From the NCBI GenBank assembly GCA_963767715.1, contig CAVYFA010000011.1:124001-188000 (forward strand): a DNA stretch of 64,000 nucleotides, given 5' to 3'. The position numbers were made by a program, and so were the translations under genes. Every line of letters starts with the position of its first letter. Position 1 is the first letter of the stretch. The notes beneath the pieces were generated by a model, which did not search any database, was not told the origin of the DNA, and saw only the letters and a program-made list of their open reading frames with translations. Of this stretch, positions 36,201-43,680 are shown one piece after another. This stretch comes from CAVSXS01 sp963767715 (GTDB taxonomy: Bacteria > Chloroflexota > Ktedonobacteria > Ktedonobacterales > Ktedonobacteraceae).

Positions 36201-36246
36201 TTCATCTGAAGTAGTTGTCGCGTTGAATGAAGGTTATCAAGATTAA
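33211..36246 (+). CDS. cas10d: CRISPR type I-D large subunit Cas10d (Csc3)
   Basis: A body of 1011 residues from a possible GTG at 33211 (upstream in-frame sequence continues to 33115, see the frameshifted N-terminal fragment). The N-terminal HD nuclease has YTVHDLHKD, with preceding HIVNG encoded upstream. A zinc-finger pair lies near residues 480-525 (CVLCSRVIP and CPMCYLEF), followed by YLFPDYFFTPEYVAH, typical of Csc3. In subtype I-D this subunit carries the HD nuclease while Cas3 is helicase only. The codon usage is AT-rich, like csc2, csc1 and cas3. If the N-terminal frameshift is real, expression would depend on internal initiation and the effector complex may be impaired. Confidence 0.9.
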   Translation: MNGVFAITRLLSYLAQAGIYQLAEAEFRTMLAIYTVHDLHKDPDAERGDRGEFDVALNEFREEAEALGLFDFADVTVEQMRLGMMHLNKKMVGDYLAAPSNTSKLISIVRLADTLASIQEPSDYQSLAVRLNELSPRLIGRYKFYHHELNEFRGLTTQLLHLSISDILEKQYDCFPLLFFANGVMYIGPASAPNGTSSQQDNFITAINKDFFTALQRKMQAIGGTVAGEALNPQQTVKFEQYAYLFSDAAQMLTSLTTYASKKAPKLFISELVAKRAEAKREGKRPSFATKFPSKLHFCQRYEINPEAESDDDFATKWWAVSQVIKGVESIARDMLGDKVALTWILETLGTPESVKMAVISDIAELRAGGVADHALIISYHYLEQQTYLEDGRSVRAVDISDVLLKLNEYLIPHIEHIVTTEARQAVVDSELALKQDLDAYLIEGLQCSNPAFSSLISTPANVFVEYQERRKGSSYQHLCVLCSRVIPDGMKNPVIKTGILEDQALVFSNKLVPREKVGAQMVWCPMCYLEFMLRRLSGLNYPRAANSGLSDRLYIYLFPDYFFTPEYVAHMERMLRPFKEGTALKLRQYGKEDTESLPVMWIRERRFSAKMQRDAIKTLRKEAIRLGKDILDKKGNPIGKKRRDLTGDKQHSSQLTVLNYLMILCEKSAVKASPELAPTRSELWSKAIYMALVAYQLLGVRVYITDKPYLTVSSPTELKSIITLDAPHALLRGLLNQSANDAVIRLVKGKGEQEGISVQDAMDAMSALWLVNEFLTGHSTSGRRRNLDKGIASLLEQINSNPLAGAAFYKERQRDDLPTTREFTMACMYLLELIGGWKLDLAKRLAHQSLAIFLPPWSKDGKGKANQYERLFRLALEALKKMPRVEDPDEMKSRIAGALEKAVLRQRELGKGASSTGLMNCRDEELKDRSYEFASTIVDELFIRRCGRNISKLLTEENSLADGIYHITDCELSKYREEFFQRLARRKAAASGGQDSSSEVVVALNEGYQD

Positions 36247-36261
36247 GAAAGGCGTATTCAA

Positions 36262-37386
36262 GTGACTACAAGGTATGTACCACAGGCTACAATGAATCAG
36301 GAAAGATTGCTCAACGACTATGTTCCCGTATTGCAAGCCATCAAGCGGTGGTTTCAACCAGAGATACCTCGTCTGAAGCAGGGCAAGATGATCCAAATCG
36401 TTCTTCTCAGGGAGACAAGATCATATGCGATCTTTACTACTGAGGGAGGCGTTTTGGATACTGAACGCTTGCAGGCTGGTATGAAAACAAGAACGCCTGA
36501 ACCGTTGAGCCGCGTTGTCATGTTCAAGCGTAAGCAGATCGCAGCCGAACGTCGGCGGGGGAAAGAACTGCTTCGTGAGTATAGTGTTGTACCCATAGAA
36601 GAAGTATCCTCGGATCAGAAAAAAGGAAAGAGCAAAGAAGCGATACCTACAGCTTGCCGCCTCATGGATGGTGTGTGTGGACGTTGCCCCGATTGTGTAC
36701 TCTACGGCTTTGCGGCTGTAAAAGGAGAAGGTTCACAACGTTCCCGTATTATGACCGATAGCGCCTGGTCAGTGCGCGACTATCCCACTATTCAAAAGTA
36801 TATCAAGCTCAATGCTATCGATGAAACTGTTGCGGGAGGGATCGCCGGAAGCGCTTTTAGCCAGCGAGATCACCTGTTACCGCAAGTCTTTTTACCGTGC
36901 GTTGAAACATTGGTAGATGTCACTGCCGCAGAGTTGGTCTATGTTCTGGGCAATATTTTCAGAACGACTAGATATGGAGCCGAAAGTAACCGTGAAGGCT
37001 TTGTTCGTAATCACCTGCTAGGCGTCTATTGTTCAGATGTTGAGTTATTCTCCAACCTGGATTTAACTCAACTTTTTTATGACGCCTTTGTTTCTGAGCA
37101 CAAAACCAGAGAGCAGTTAGAACAACAAGGCTATCTAATGCTTACGGATTTTCAGAATCACCAGGATGCTGTGCTGAAAGCAGCATTGGAGGGCGCTATG
37201 GGATCCGTACAGGCATTCTCTAGTGAACAATGCCTAGCTCTACGGGACCAACTTAGCGGGCTGTACAGCAACGAACCAGCTCTACGAGAATTATTGGAAA
37301 CGCTGTACGTTCAGTCCCAACACTATGCAGATGCCATGAAGAGTGAAGCTGAGAAGAAGGGTCAACGGCCCGCCGAGGAGGAGTAA
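36262..37386 (+). CDS. csc2: CRISPR type I-D backbone protein Csc2 (Cas7d)
   Basis: A 374-residue Cas7-family protein that would polymerise along the crRNA. Csc2 features are visible: the N-terminal PVLQAIKRWFQPEIPRLKQG, SRVVMFKRKQIAAERRRGKE, the cysteine cluster CRLMDGVCGRCPDCVLYGF near residue 133, a thumb region with SAWSVRDYPTIQKYIKLN, and FLPCVETLVDVTAAELVYVL. Start is GTG at 36262 after AAGAAAGG; an ATG ten codons in is an alternative. The stop is 1 base before the csc1 GTG, so translation is coupled. Confidence 0.92.
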   Translation: MTTRYVPQATMNQERLLNDYVPVLQAIKRWFQPEIPRLKQGKMIQIVLLRETRSYAIFTTEGGVLDTERLQAGMKTRTPEPLSRVVMFKRKQIAAERRRGKELLREYSVVPIEEVSSDQKKGKSKEAIPTACRLMDGVCGRCPDCVLYGFAAVKGEGSQRSRIMTDSAWSVRDYPTIQKYIKLNAIDETVAGGIAGSAFSQRDHLLPQVFLPCVETLVDVTAAELVYVLGNIFRTTRYGAESNREGFVRNHLLGVYCSDVELFSNLDLTQLFYDAFVSEHKTREQLEQQGYLMLTDFQNHQDAVLKAALEGAMGSVQAFSSEQCLALRDQLSGLYSNEPALRELLETLYVQSQHYADAMKSEAEKKGQRPAEEE

Positions 37387-37387
37387 T

Positions 37388-38056
37388 GTGCAGTACTTTG
37401 TCTACCGTTGTGACTTGACCTTGCATGATTATCTCTTTTTTGCGAGTACAGAAAGGGGAAAAGTAGCTGAGACAAGTCCGTTTGTGCATAACTATGCTCT
37501 GACCTACGCTTTAGGTTGGGTGCAAACTGTATGGCACAATGCTCTGCAAGTAGCTCGCTATCAGGATGATCTTATACCTATTCGCAATCACTACATCACT
37601 CCCGCGCGACTTGTTCAAGGAGTAAGTGTAGTTATGCAGTACAACACGCTAAGCGAACAATTGAAAATGGAGAAGCAGCGCTCGATTGGATACCCAGATT
37701 GGGGATTTATCAAGTGCTTCAGGCCAGGTTCACATTTTCGTGCATATGTCGTCACTTCTGAACAAGAGATATTTCCACGCTATATTCGCCTGGGAAAGTT
37801 CATGGCGAAAACGAAGATCGACATTGTGATGGCAAGACATGTCTCGGAGAAGATAGGTGACTACAGGGTGGCACATCTATTGAATTGGAGTGATCTACAG
37901 TTGAAGCCAGTTGCGTTTAATGTCCAGGTCACAAGTCTTCCAACTCGCTTGATTAACCATGCCTATTTTGAAGAGTCTACATTTTTACAAGCGAGCTTTC
38001 TCGACGATGATGAAGTAAACCTGCCCTTAAAGATGGGATATCTTCTAGGGGAATAG
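37388..38056 (+). CDS. csc1: CRISPR type I-D Cas5 homologue Csc1 (Cas5d)
   Basis: About 222 residues from GTG at 37388 (VQYFVYRCDLTLHDYLFFAS), chosen because GAGGAGGAG lies directly upstream and family similarity starts there; the frame is open further upstream but overlaps csc2. Csc1 motifs are the N-terminal beta strand with DYLFFAST, RYQDDLIPIRNHYITPARL, and the C-terminal GKFMAKTKIDI and VQVTSLPTRLINHAYFEES. It would cap the 5' handle of the crRNA in the I-D Cascade. Confidence 0.88.
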   Translation: MQYFVYRCDLTLHDYLFFASTERGKVAETSPFVHNYALTYALGWVQTVWHNALQVARYQDDLIPIRNHYITPARLVQGVSVVMQYNTLSEQLKMEKQRSIGYPDWGFIKCFRPGSHFRAYVVTSEQEIFPRYIRLGKFMAKTKIDIVMARHVSEKIGDYRVAHLLNWSDLQLKPVAFNVQVTSLPTRLINHAYFEESTFLQASFLDDDEVNLPLKMGYLLGE

Positions 38057-38139
38057 AGAACTCTCCAAAAGAGGTGGAATTTGGGTTTCGGTTGAGAAGA
38101 CGGATCCACTTCTTTGGAGTATGTAATAAGGAGATCAAC

Positions 38140-40347
38140 GTGATTACTTCCCGTTTAGCGCCATTATACTATACAAAGGTTGACTCTCCTTTTGTATTTG
38201 GACTTACTCCGATGGAACACCAGAGTAGGACACTGGAAGTAGTTGAAAATGCCATGAGGGACAAATGCACGGTGGCTATTATTAATGCAAGTGTCACCGG
38301 AAGCGGCAAGACTTTAGCAAATTATGCATATTCACTCTTACACAAGCCTACGCCAACTGTAGGTGTATATCCTACGAACGAGCTTATCAAAGATCAGGAA
38401 CGTGCCTTACGCGAGAGAGGAGTCACTGAACTAATCAGGATAGATAGTGTTGAATTAGATGACTTGCAACGACGTATAGAGGCTCATGCCCATGTGCAGG
38501 TGTTGCATGCCATCACAGGAAATTGGACGGATGAAACGCCAATTATTTTCACCAATCCCGATATTTTGTATCTATTAATGTACAACCTTTACGCCTATCA
38601 TCGTCCCTTCCAAAGTTATAGAGAGCGCGTTTTGCAAAATATCATCAACAATTATCCAATCATTGTATTTGATGAGTTCCATTCTTATAATGTGAAACAG
38701 GAGGCCAATGCCGCGTTTATTGTGGCTACTATAGCACAGCTTGCTCCCGATAAACCGCATATCTTTATTTTCTCATCTGCAACTCCGCATCTTGATCGGC
38801 TTGAAGGTTATTTGCGTCGTATGCGTATAAACCCTTACTATGTGCATACATCTCCTTCTGTATCAGGAGAAGTGATCTGTGAACCTGTCAATATAGAAAT
38901 AATTACGGCTGATTTGTCGCGTTGGCAAGGATACGAGACAATAGAGAAGGAATTTCCCAGAGTTTTGAATCTTCTGGAGAAATATCCGGCAAGCCGCGGA
39001 GTATTTATTCTGGATAGCGTATATGAAGCAAAATTGTTGGCTCGGAGTCTCGCGAAACGCTTCGGGTGGGACCAGGTTGGTGAGCTGCATGGCTATCTAG
39101 ATGCGGATGCGAGGAGAGGATCGCTTGAACGAAGATTTACTGTGGGCACGACAACCATAGATATTGGAGTAGATTTTACCGGAAAACAAGCAAAAGACTT
39201 TATCGTCTTTGAAGCACGTACAGCAGAGCAGTTTATGCAGCGCCTGGGTCGTATTGGTCGTCAGCGCCGAAATCAACAAGAAATCCCAAATTATGCATTG
39301 GCCCTTGTCCCTGGATATGTGCATAATCTACTCGAGGAAAAGTATGCTACTCTTTTTAATTGTCAAGAATGTTCTCGACAGGATTTTTCCGCTGCAATTC
39401 GCGATGCATATACTGCACCTAATCTTTTTACGGGCTATTTGACAAAATATGCTCCTCTAGAAGCGGCAGCCGCTGCAAACCGAATTATAAAGCTCTATAC
39501 AAGCGATGTTCAGCCGGAATACTCGGATCGGTTGAAGCAAACTGTTGTTGATCTTTTTCCGCGTAGAGATGGCTCTCCTTTTCTTTTCGACTCCTTGAGT
39601 AGGCAACAATGGGCTATTTGGAAGCGTTTAGGTGAAAGTAAAGTACAGTCCTGGAATATCATTGGCAAGATGGTAAAAAGGGAAACTATATATTTCCCTG
39701 AACTCGAACAGTTTCGAGGTAGTTCCAATCTTGCTTGCGCGATCTATGATCGTCTCGATGAAGAAAGGGGATTTTTCCCTTTCAAAATTTATAATTTGCC
39801 TTTTGTAGCTCGCCGCACACAATTTCAAGAAGTTGAAGAAGAGGTTTTCTTCGCACATCTGAGACGCTTCCAGGTTAGATTTCCAGAAAAAATAGGCCCA
39901 TTTGAGAAGAGCTTAAAAAGAAACCTTGTTTTGAGTTATGTCATAGTCAACGATTTGGTAGATGGTACATCACAGCAGTTAAGCTTTGAACTTGATTTAG
40001 ATGAGATAGAAAATCCCCCCGAACAACTTCACCGCTTCAAGAGTCTTCGTATGCATTTGAAGGCTTCACTTCCTTGTTCTGTGGAAAATGCGAATGAAGC
40101 TATTGAAGAGATAAATAATGCGAATGGTTGGTTAGGCTGGGTAAGTGAACAACGTCCTTATGACCTTCAATGGATGCATAAGCTTCCGCCGCTTTTTGAA
40201 CTCTTTCCACTTCGTGTGATACCAGCAGGTGGAGGGGTAGTAGGGGGCGAGGATAAACTGTGGACTCTTGCTTTGGGTTCGTCTGCTATCTTTATGGATA
40301 GTTTGCCTCTTCGTAAAGATACACGTGATCGAGCTATATTTGCTTAG
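38140..40347 (+). CDS. cas3: CRISPR type I-D helicase Cas3 (no HD domain)
   Basis: A 735-residue superfamily 2 helicase. Start is GTG at 38140 preceded by AAGGAG; upstream codons are open but poor. Motifs are Walker A TGSGKTLANYAYSL near residue 55, DEFH (VFDEFHSYN) near 177, SSATP near 213, and the motif VI QRLGRIGRQRRNQQE near 367. No HD nuclease is fused, as expected for subtype I-D, where Cas10d carries it. It is placed after csc1 rather than at the front of the operon, the more common position. The gene is AT-rich; cas6, which follows 30 bases later, is GC-rich. Confidence 0.9.
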   Translation: MITSRLAPLYYTKVDSPFVFGLTPMEHQSRTLEVVENAMRDKCTVAIINASVTGSGKTLANYAYSLLHKPTPTVGVYPTNELIKDQERALRERGVTELIRIDSVELDDLQRRIEAHAHVQVLHAITGNWTDETPIIFTNPDILYLLMYNLYAYHRPFQSYRERVLQNIINNYPIIVFDEFHSYNVKQEANAAFIVATIAQLAPDKPHIFIFSSATPHLDRLEGYLRRMRINPYYVHTSPSVSGEVICEPVNIEIITADLSRWQGYETIEKEFPRVLNLLEKYPASRGVFILDSVYEAKLLARSLAKRFGWDQVGELHGYLDADARRGSLERRFTVGTTTIDIGVDFTGKQAKDFIVFEARTAEQFMQRLGRIGRQRRNQQEIPNYALALVPGYVHNLLEEKYATLFNCQECSRQDFSAAIRDAYTAPNLFTGYLTKYAPLEAAAAANRIIKLYTSDVQPEYSDRLKQTVVDLFPRRDGSPFLFDSLSRQQWAIWKRLGESKVQSWNIIGKMVKRETIYFPELEQFRGSSNLACAIYDRLDEERGFFPFKIYNLPFVARRTQFQEVEEEVFFAHLRRFQVRFPEKIGPFEKSLKRNLVLSYVIVNDLVDGTSQQLSFELDLDEIENPPEQLHRFKSLRMHLKASLPCSVENANEAIEEINNANGWLGWVSEQRPYDLQWMHKLPPLFELFPLRVIPAGGGVVGGEDKLWTLALGSSAIFMDSLPLRKDTRDRAIFA

Positions 40348-40377
40348 TATCGGCCTTCCTTATAAAGGAGGTTTTCT

Positions 40378-41355
40378 GTGAATATGAATTCTCTCGCTTC
40401 TCCATCCAAGCTCTACGCCCTGCTGCTGCGGCTGCGGCCATTGGAGGCGGGGACGATCATGCCGTTTTCGGGAGAGTTCGTGCATGGAGCCTGGCTGGAA
40501 TGGGTCAGAGCGGCTGCGCCTGATGTGGCGGCTATGCTGCATGATGGCAACCGGCGCAGGCTCTTCACCTGTTCTGGACTGCTCTTTCCTCTTCCCAGGC
40601 AGAGGATGTTGCAGGCGGAGCGCGAGAATACGCATTTGCCGCTGAACCCCGAAAAGACCTGTTCCGTGCGGCTGACGCTGCTGCTTGGGGAACTCTTCCC
40701 GCTTTTTTATAGCACACTGATGTATTTCAATAGTCCTGAGCGGGGAGCGGCGAAAGAGCCGTTTATGCGCCTCGGCAAGCAGGCATTTCTGCTGGAAGAG
40801 GTGATTTCCTCGCCGGATGATGCTTCGGGCTGGACAGGCTTCACCTCGTTTGCCGCGCTGGTGGAGAAGGCGAAAGCCCTACGCTTGAGCAAGAGCCAGT
40901 TGCTCACGCTGGAATTCGATTCGTTGACGACCTTTAACCGCATCCGCCCGCGTCTGAGCCGCGACGATGAGCAGGGAAGAACCTATGGCAGCCATTTTGC
41001 GCGCTTTCCCCTGGCGGAATACGTCTTTCCGGGTCTGGCGAAGCGCTGGCAGGAACTGGCGCCGCCCGAACTGGTCGACGTGGTGCAGAAGGAGCGCATC
41101 GAGCGCTATATCGAGGATGAGGGCATCGTAATCGAGGATTACGAGTTGAAGACGCACCAGGTGCAGTTTGCCCATCATCCGCAGAGAGGCTTTGTCGGGA
41201 GGTGCTGTTATGACCTGCGCGGCCCGGACGAGGAAACGACGACTGAGGCACCTTTGACGGTACGGCAGCAACTTGTGTTGCTGGCCCGGTTCGCGTTTTA
41301 CTGCGGCGTTGGCTACAAATCCCCAATGGGGATGGGGCGTGTGCGCCTGGTCTAG
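40378..41355 (+). CDS. cas6: CRISPR RNA endonuclease Cas6
   Basis: A 325-residue RAMP protein ending in the glycine-rich Cas6 signature FYCGVGYKSPMGMGRVRLV. N-terminal ferredoxin-like fold starts LYALLLRLRPLEAGTIMPFS; HHPQRGFVGRCCYDL precedes the last motif. It should cut the repeat 3' of the TCCC/GGGA hairpin, leaving an ATTGAAAC 5' handle on each crRNA. Start is GTG after AAAGGAGG. Base composition jumps to GC-rich here and remains so through cas4 and cas1. Confidence 0.92.
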   Translation: MNMNSLASPSKLYALLLRLRPLEAGTIMPFSGEFVHGAWLEWVRAAAPDVAAMLHDGNRRRLFTCSGLLFPLPRQRMLQAERENTHLPLNPEKTCSVRLTLLLGELFPLFYSTLMYFNSPERGAAKEPFMRLGKQAFLLEEVISSPDDASGWTGFTSFAALVEKAKALRLSKSQLLTLEFDSLTTFNRIRPRLSRDDEQGRTYGSHFARFPLAEYVFPGLAKRWQELAPPELVDVVQKERIERYIEDEGIVIEDYELKTHQVQFAHHPQRGFVGRCCYDLRGPDEETTTEAPLTVRQQLVLLARFAFYCGVGYKSPMGMGRVRLV

Positions 41356-41390
41356 CACACACATTAATCGCAATGGAGGGAGAGTTCAGG

Positions 41391-42041
41391 ATGGCGCTTG
41401 AAGAAGATGACCTGGATATGCTCTCGATCTCGTATCTGAACGCGCTGGAATATTGCCCGCGGCGCTTTTACTACGAGTGCGTGTTGAGCGAATTTCTGGA
41501 CAATGCGCATGTGGTAGAGGGCATCGCCCGGCACGAGCGGAGCGATAGTGGGCGCATGACGAGCGAGGAAGGGATCGTAACGCGGCGGCGCGTGTGGATC
41601 TGGTCAGAGCGGCTGCGATTAAGCGGCTTTGCCGACGTGGTGGAAGAGCAGGAGGGAGAGCTTGTGCCGGTGGAGTACAAGAAGGGGAAGATGGGAGCGT
41701 GGCTGAATGACCATGTGCAGCTCTGCGCGCAGGCGCTGTGCCTGGAGGAGATGCGGCAGTGCGTTATACCGCGCGGGTATGTCTTTTACTTCGGTTCGGC
41801 GCATCGCGAGGAGGTGCTGTTTAGCGAGACGCTGCGCAGGCATACTGAAGAGACGGTCCGACTCGCGTTTGAGCTTATCGCGCGAGGGGAGTTACCGGCG
41901 CCATTAGAAGGTAAGCAGGCGAAGCAGGGTCAACTGCCTTCTATGCATCCGAAATGCAAGGATTGCAGCCTGGAGCCGCTCTGTTTACCGAGAGAGGTGC
42001 TGGCATTAAATAAAGCGAATAGTGATCGCGAGGCAATGTGA
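41391..42041 (+). CDS. cas4: CRISPR adaptation exonuclease Cas4
   Basis: About 216 residues from the ATG at 41391, preferred over an in-frame ATG at 41373 because GGAGGGAG between them is the ribosome site. A RecB-like PD-(D/E)xK nuclease with an Fe-S cluster: ISYLNALEYCPRRFYYE supplies the first Cys, VPVEYKKGKMG is the E-x-K core, DHVQLCAQALCLEE is the QxxxY-like helix, and CKDCSLEPLC supplies the other three cysteines. Cas4 trims prespacers and selects the PAM side during acquisition. It is coupled to cas1, which starts 13 bases later. Confidence 0.94.
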   Translation: MALEEDDLDMLSISYLNALEYCPRRFYYECVLSEFLDNAHVVEGIARHERSDSGRMTSEEGIVTRRRVWIWSERLRLSGFADVVEEQEGELVPVEYKKGKMGAWLNDHVQLCAQALCLEEMRQCVIPRGYVFYFGSAHREEVLFSETLRRHTEETVRLAFELIARGELPAPLEGKQAKQGQLPSMHPKCKDCSLEPLCLPREVLALNKANSDREAM

Positions 42042-42053
42042 AGGAGGTAGGCT

Positions 42054-43049
42054 ATGACGACGTTGTACTTGAACGAGCAGCAGTCGGTGGTGAAGAAGCG
42101 CGACGGGTACCTGATCGTGCAGTATAAAGATAAACGGACGGTTGAAGTGCCGCTTATCAAGGTATCGCAGGTGATCGTGTCGGGCGATGTGACGTTCACG
42201 ACGCCAGCGCTGCATACCCTGTTGGAGTTGGGAGTGGAGGTCTGTTTTCTTTCGATGTATGGGCAGTTCCGGGGAAGGTTATCTCCACCGGTGGCGAAGA
42301 ATGCCATGCTGCGGAGAGCACAATACCGCGCGCATATGGAGCCGGCCTGCGCGTTGAGTGTGGCCCAGGCGTGCGTGCGAGGGAAATTGGAGAATATGCG
42401 GACGATGCTGATGCGCGCGAACCGCACCTTGAATGACGCGGAGATCGAGACGGCAGCGACAGCGATTCACGCGATACTGCCGATGGTGTCGGGCGCGACG
42501 AAGATAGGATCTGTGCTGGGATTCGAGGGCAATGGTTCGGCGGACTACTTTGGAGTATTCGCGAAGCTCCTACGCAGTCCAATGGGTTTCACACGCAGGC
42601 GCAGGCGTCCTCCGACCGATCCGATTAACGCGATGCTGAGCCTGGGGTATACGCTCCTGCAACACCAGGCGGCGGCGGCTCTACAGGTGGTGGGATTTGA
42701 TCCGTATATCGGATACTTGCATCAACCCCGCTATGGCCGTCCCGCGCTGGCGCTGGATTTGATGGAGGAATTTCGCCCGATCATCGCCGACTCCGTTGTG
42801 CTCAACGTCGTCAATCATCACATCCTGGTCGAGAAGGATTTTGTGGAGGAGCTAGGGGCGGTACAGTTGAAAGCGGATGCCCGCAAAATATTTTACGGCA
42901 AATTTGAAGAACGCTTGCAAGAAGAATTGCAGCATCCCTACTTCGGGTATCGGACCAGCTATCGTCGATGTATAGAGTTGCAGGCGCGGCTGTTGGGGAA
43001 ATGGCTCCAGGGCGAAATCCCTGCCTACCTGCCTTTCAGCGTGCGTTAA
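42054..43049 (+). CDS. cas1: CRISPR integrase Cas1
   Basis: A 331-residue Cas1: N-terminal beta domain (TTLYLNEQQSVVKKRDGYLI) and a helical catalytic domain with FEGNGSADYFGVF (Glu), VGFDPYIGYLHQPRYGRPAL (His) and LDLMEEFRPIIADS (Asp/Glu), the metal-binding triad. It works with Cas2 to insert spacers at the leader end of the array. Start follows GAAGGAGG. GC-rich codon usage matches cas6 and cas4. Confidence 0.97.
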   Translation: MTTLYLNEQQSVVKKRDGYLIVQYKDKRTVEVPLIKVSQVIVSGDVTFTTPALHTLLELGVEVCFLSMYGQFRGRLSPPVAKNAMLRRAQYRAHMEPACALSVAQACVRGKLENMRTMLMRANRTLNDAEIETAATAIHAILPMVSGATKIGSVLGFEGNGSADYFGVFAKLLRSPMGFTRRRRRPPTDPINAMLSLGYTLLQHQAAAALQVVGFDPYIGYLHQPRYGRPALALDLMEEFRPIIADSVVLNVVNHHILVEKDFVEELGAVQLKADARKIFYGKFEERLQEELQHPYFGYRTSYRRCIELQARLLGKWLQGEIPAYLPFSVR

Positions 43050-43102
43050 TCCAGCCAGTTCTGGTAGGGTAAACTTCTCACCTGAGATTGGGGAATGGAA
43101 CA

Positions 43103-43414
43103 ATGGCACGACCTGACGATAGGCACCACGACGAAAGTATGCTGTACGTAGTCAGCTACGATATCCCTGATGACCGCAGACGCTCGCGAGTACACAGCGC
43201 ACTGACAGGATTTGGGACATGGGTGCAATACAGCGTCTTTGAATGCTTTCTAGATCGCAAACAGCGCATACTCTTGGAAGCGCGTCTTTTACAAGAGATT
43301 CACCAACGAGAGGATACAGTGCGCATCTACGGTCTCTGTGAAACATGCAAAACGAAAGTAGAGGTATTAGGACGAGGTGATGCTCCCCGTGAAGATTTTG
43401 TTTATCTCCTATAA
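43103..43414 (+). CDS. cas2: CRISPR-associated Cas2
   Basis: About 103 residues from ATG at 43103; the strongly conserved start MLYVVSYDIPDDRRR is at the internal ATG 43139, so either may be used, and a TTG at 43088 is also possible. It has the ferredoxin-like Cas2 fold with a conserved Asp in SYDIPDD, GFGTWVQYSVFECFLD and the C-terminal VEVLGRGDAPREDFVYLL. Cas2 bridges two Cas1 dimers in the acquisition complex. The array leader begins directly downstream. Confidence 0.95.
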   Translation: MARPDDRHHDESMLYVVSYDIPDDRRRSRVHSALTGFGTWVQYSVFECFLDRKQRILLEARLLQEIHQREDTVRIYGLCETCKTKVEVLGRGDAPREDFVYLL

Positions 43415-43512
43415 CCCCATCCTGGTCGCGAGGCACATAGTGGTGGCAGAGCCACGCTCGCTGCCTCGCGACAAAGCGAACATGCCTCATCCGCTGGTCA
43501 GGCAGATGCAAA

Positions 43513-43549
43513 GCCCGACCCCACGCGGCTTCTCACGTGAAATCGAAAT
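43513..43549 (+). other. Degenerate CRISPR-repeat-like sequence in the leader
   Basis: Aligned without gaps to the 37-nt repeat, 24 positions match, and 19 of the last 25 (GCGGCTTCTCACGTGAAATC then GAAAT). The repeat's hairpin TCCC-loop-GGGA appears as TCTC-ACGT-GAAA, where a C-to-T change on one arm is matched by a G-to-A change on the other. It lies in the same orientation as the array, 99 bases after cas2 and immediately before the leader promoter. Confidence 0.55.
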
Positions 43550-43550
43550 G

Positions 43551-43579
43551 TTGCAAATCCTCCCCAATGCGAGTATAAT
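43551..43579 (+). promoter_or_regulatory. CRISPR leader promoter
   Basis: TTGCAA (43551-43556), 17 bp, then TATAAT (43574-43579), a near-consensus sigma-70-type promoter directed toward the array. Expected initiation is near 43586, about 95 bases upstream of the first repeat. The 266-base space between cas2 and the array also contains the repeat-like sequence and no gene. Confidence 0.75.
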
Positions 43580-43680
43580 CACCTCGGCAGCGCCTAGAGC
43601 AGCACCTGAGCACCAGAAATCGAAATTGACTCGCAAACTCGCTCAAGAGGCCTCTTGTAAAGCGCCGCGAGCCACCCGCC

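Noticed and set aside
43415..43512. Possible additional small gene between cas2 and the leader.
   Set aside because: The open frame (MMLPVKILFISYNPILVARH...) overlaps cas2 and runs through leader features without a ribosome site.
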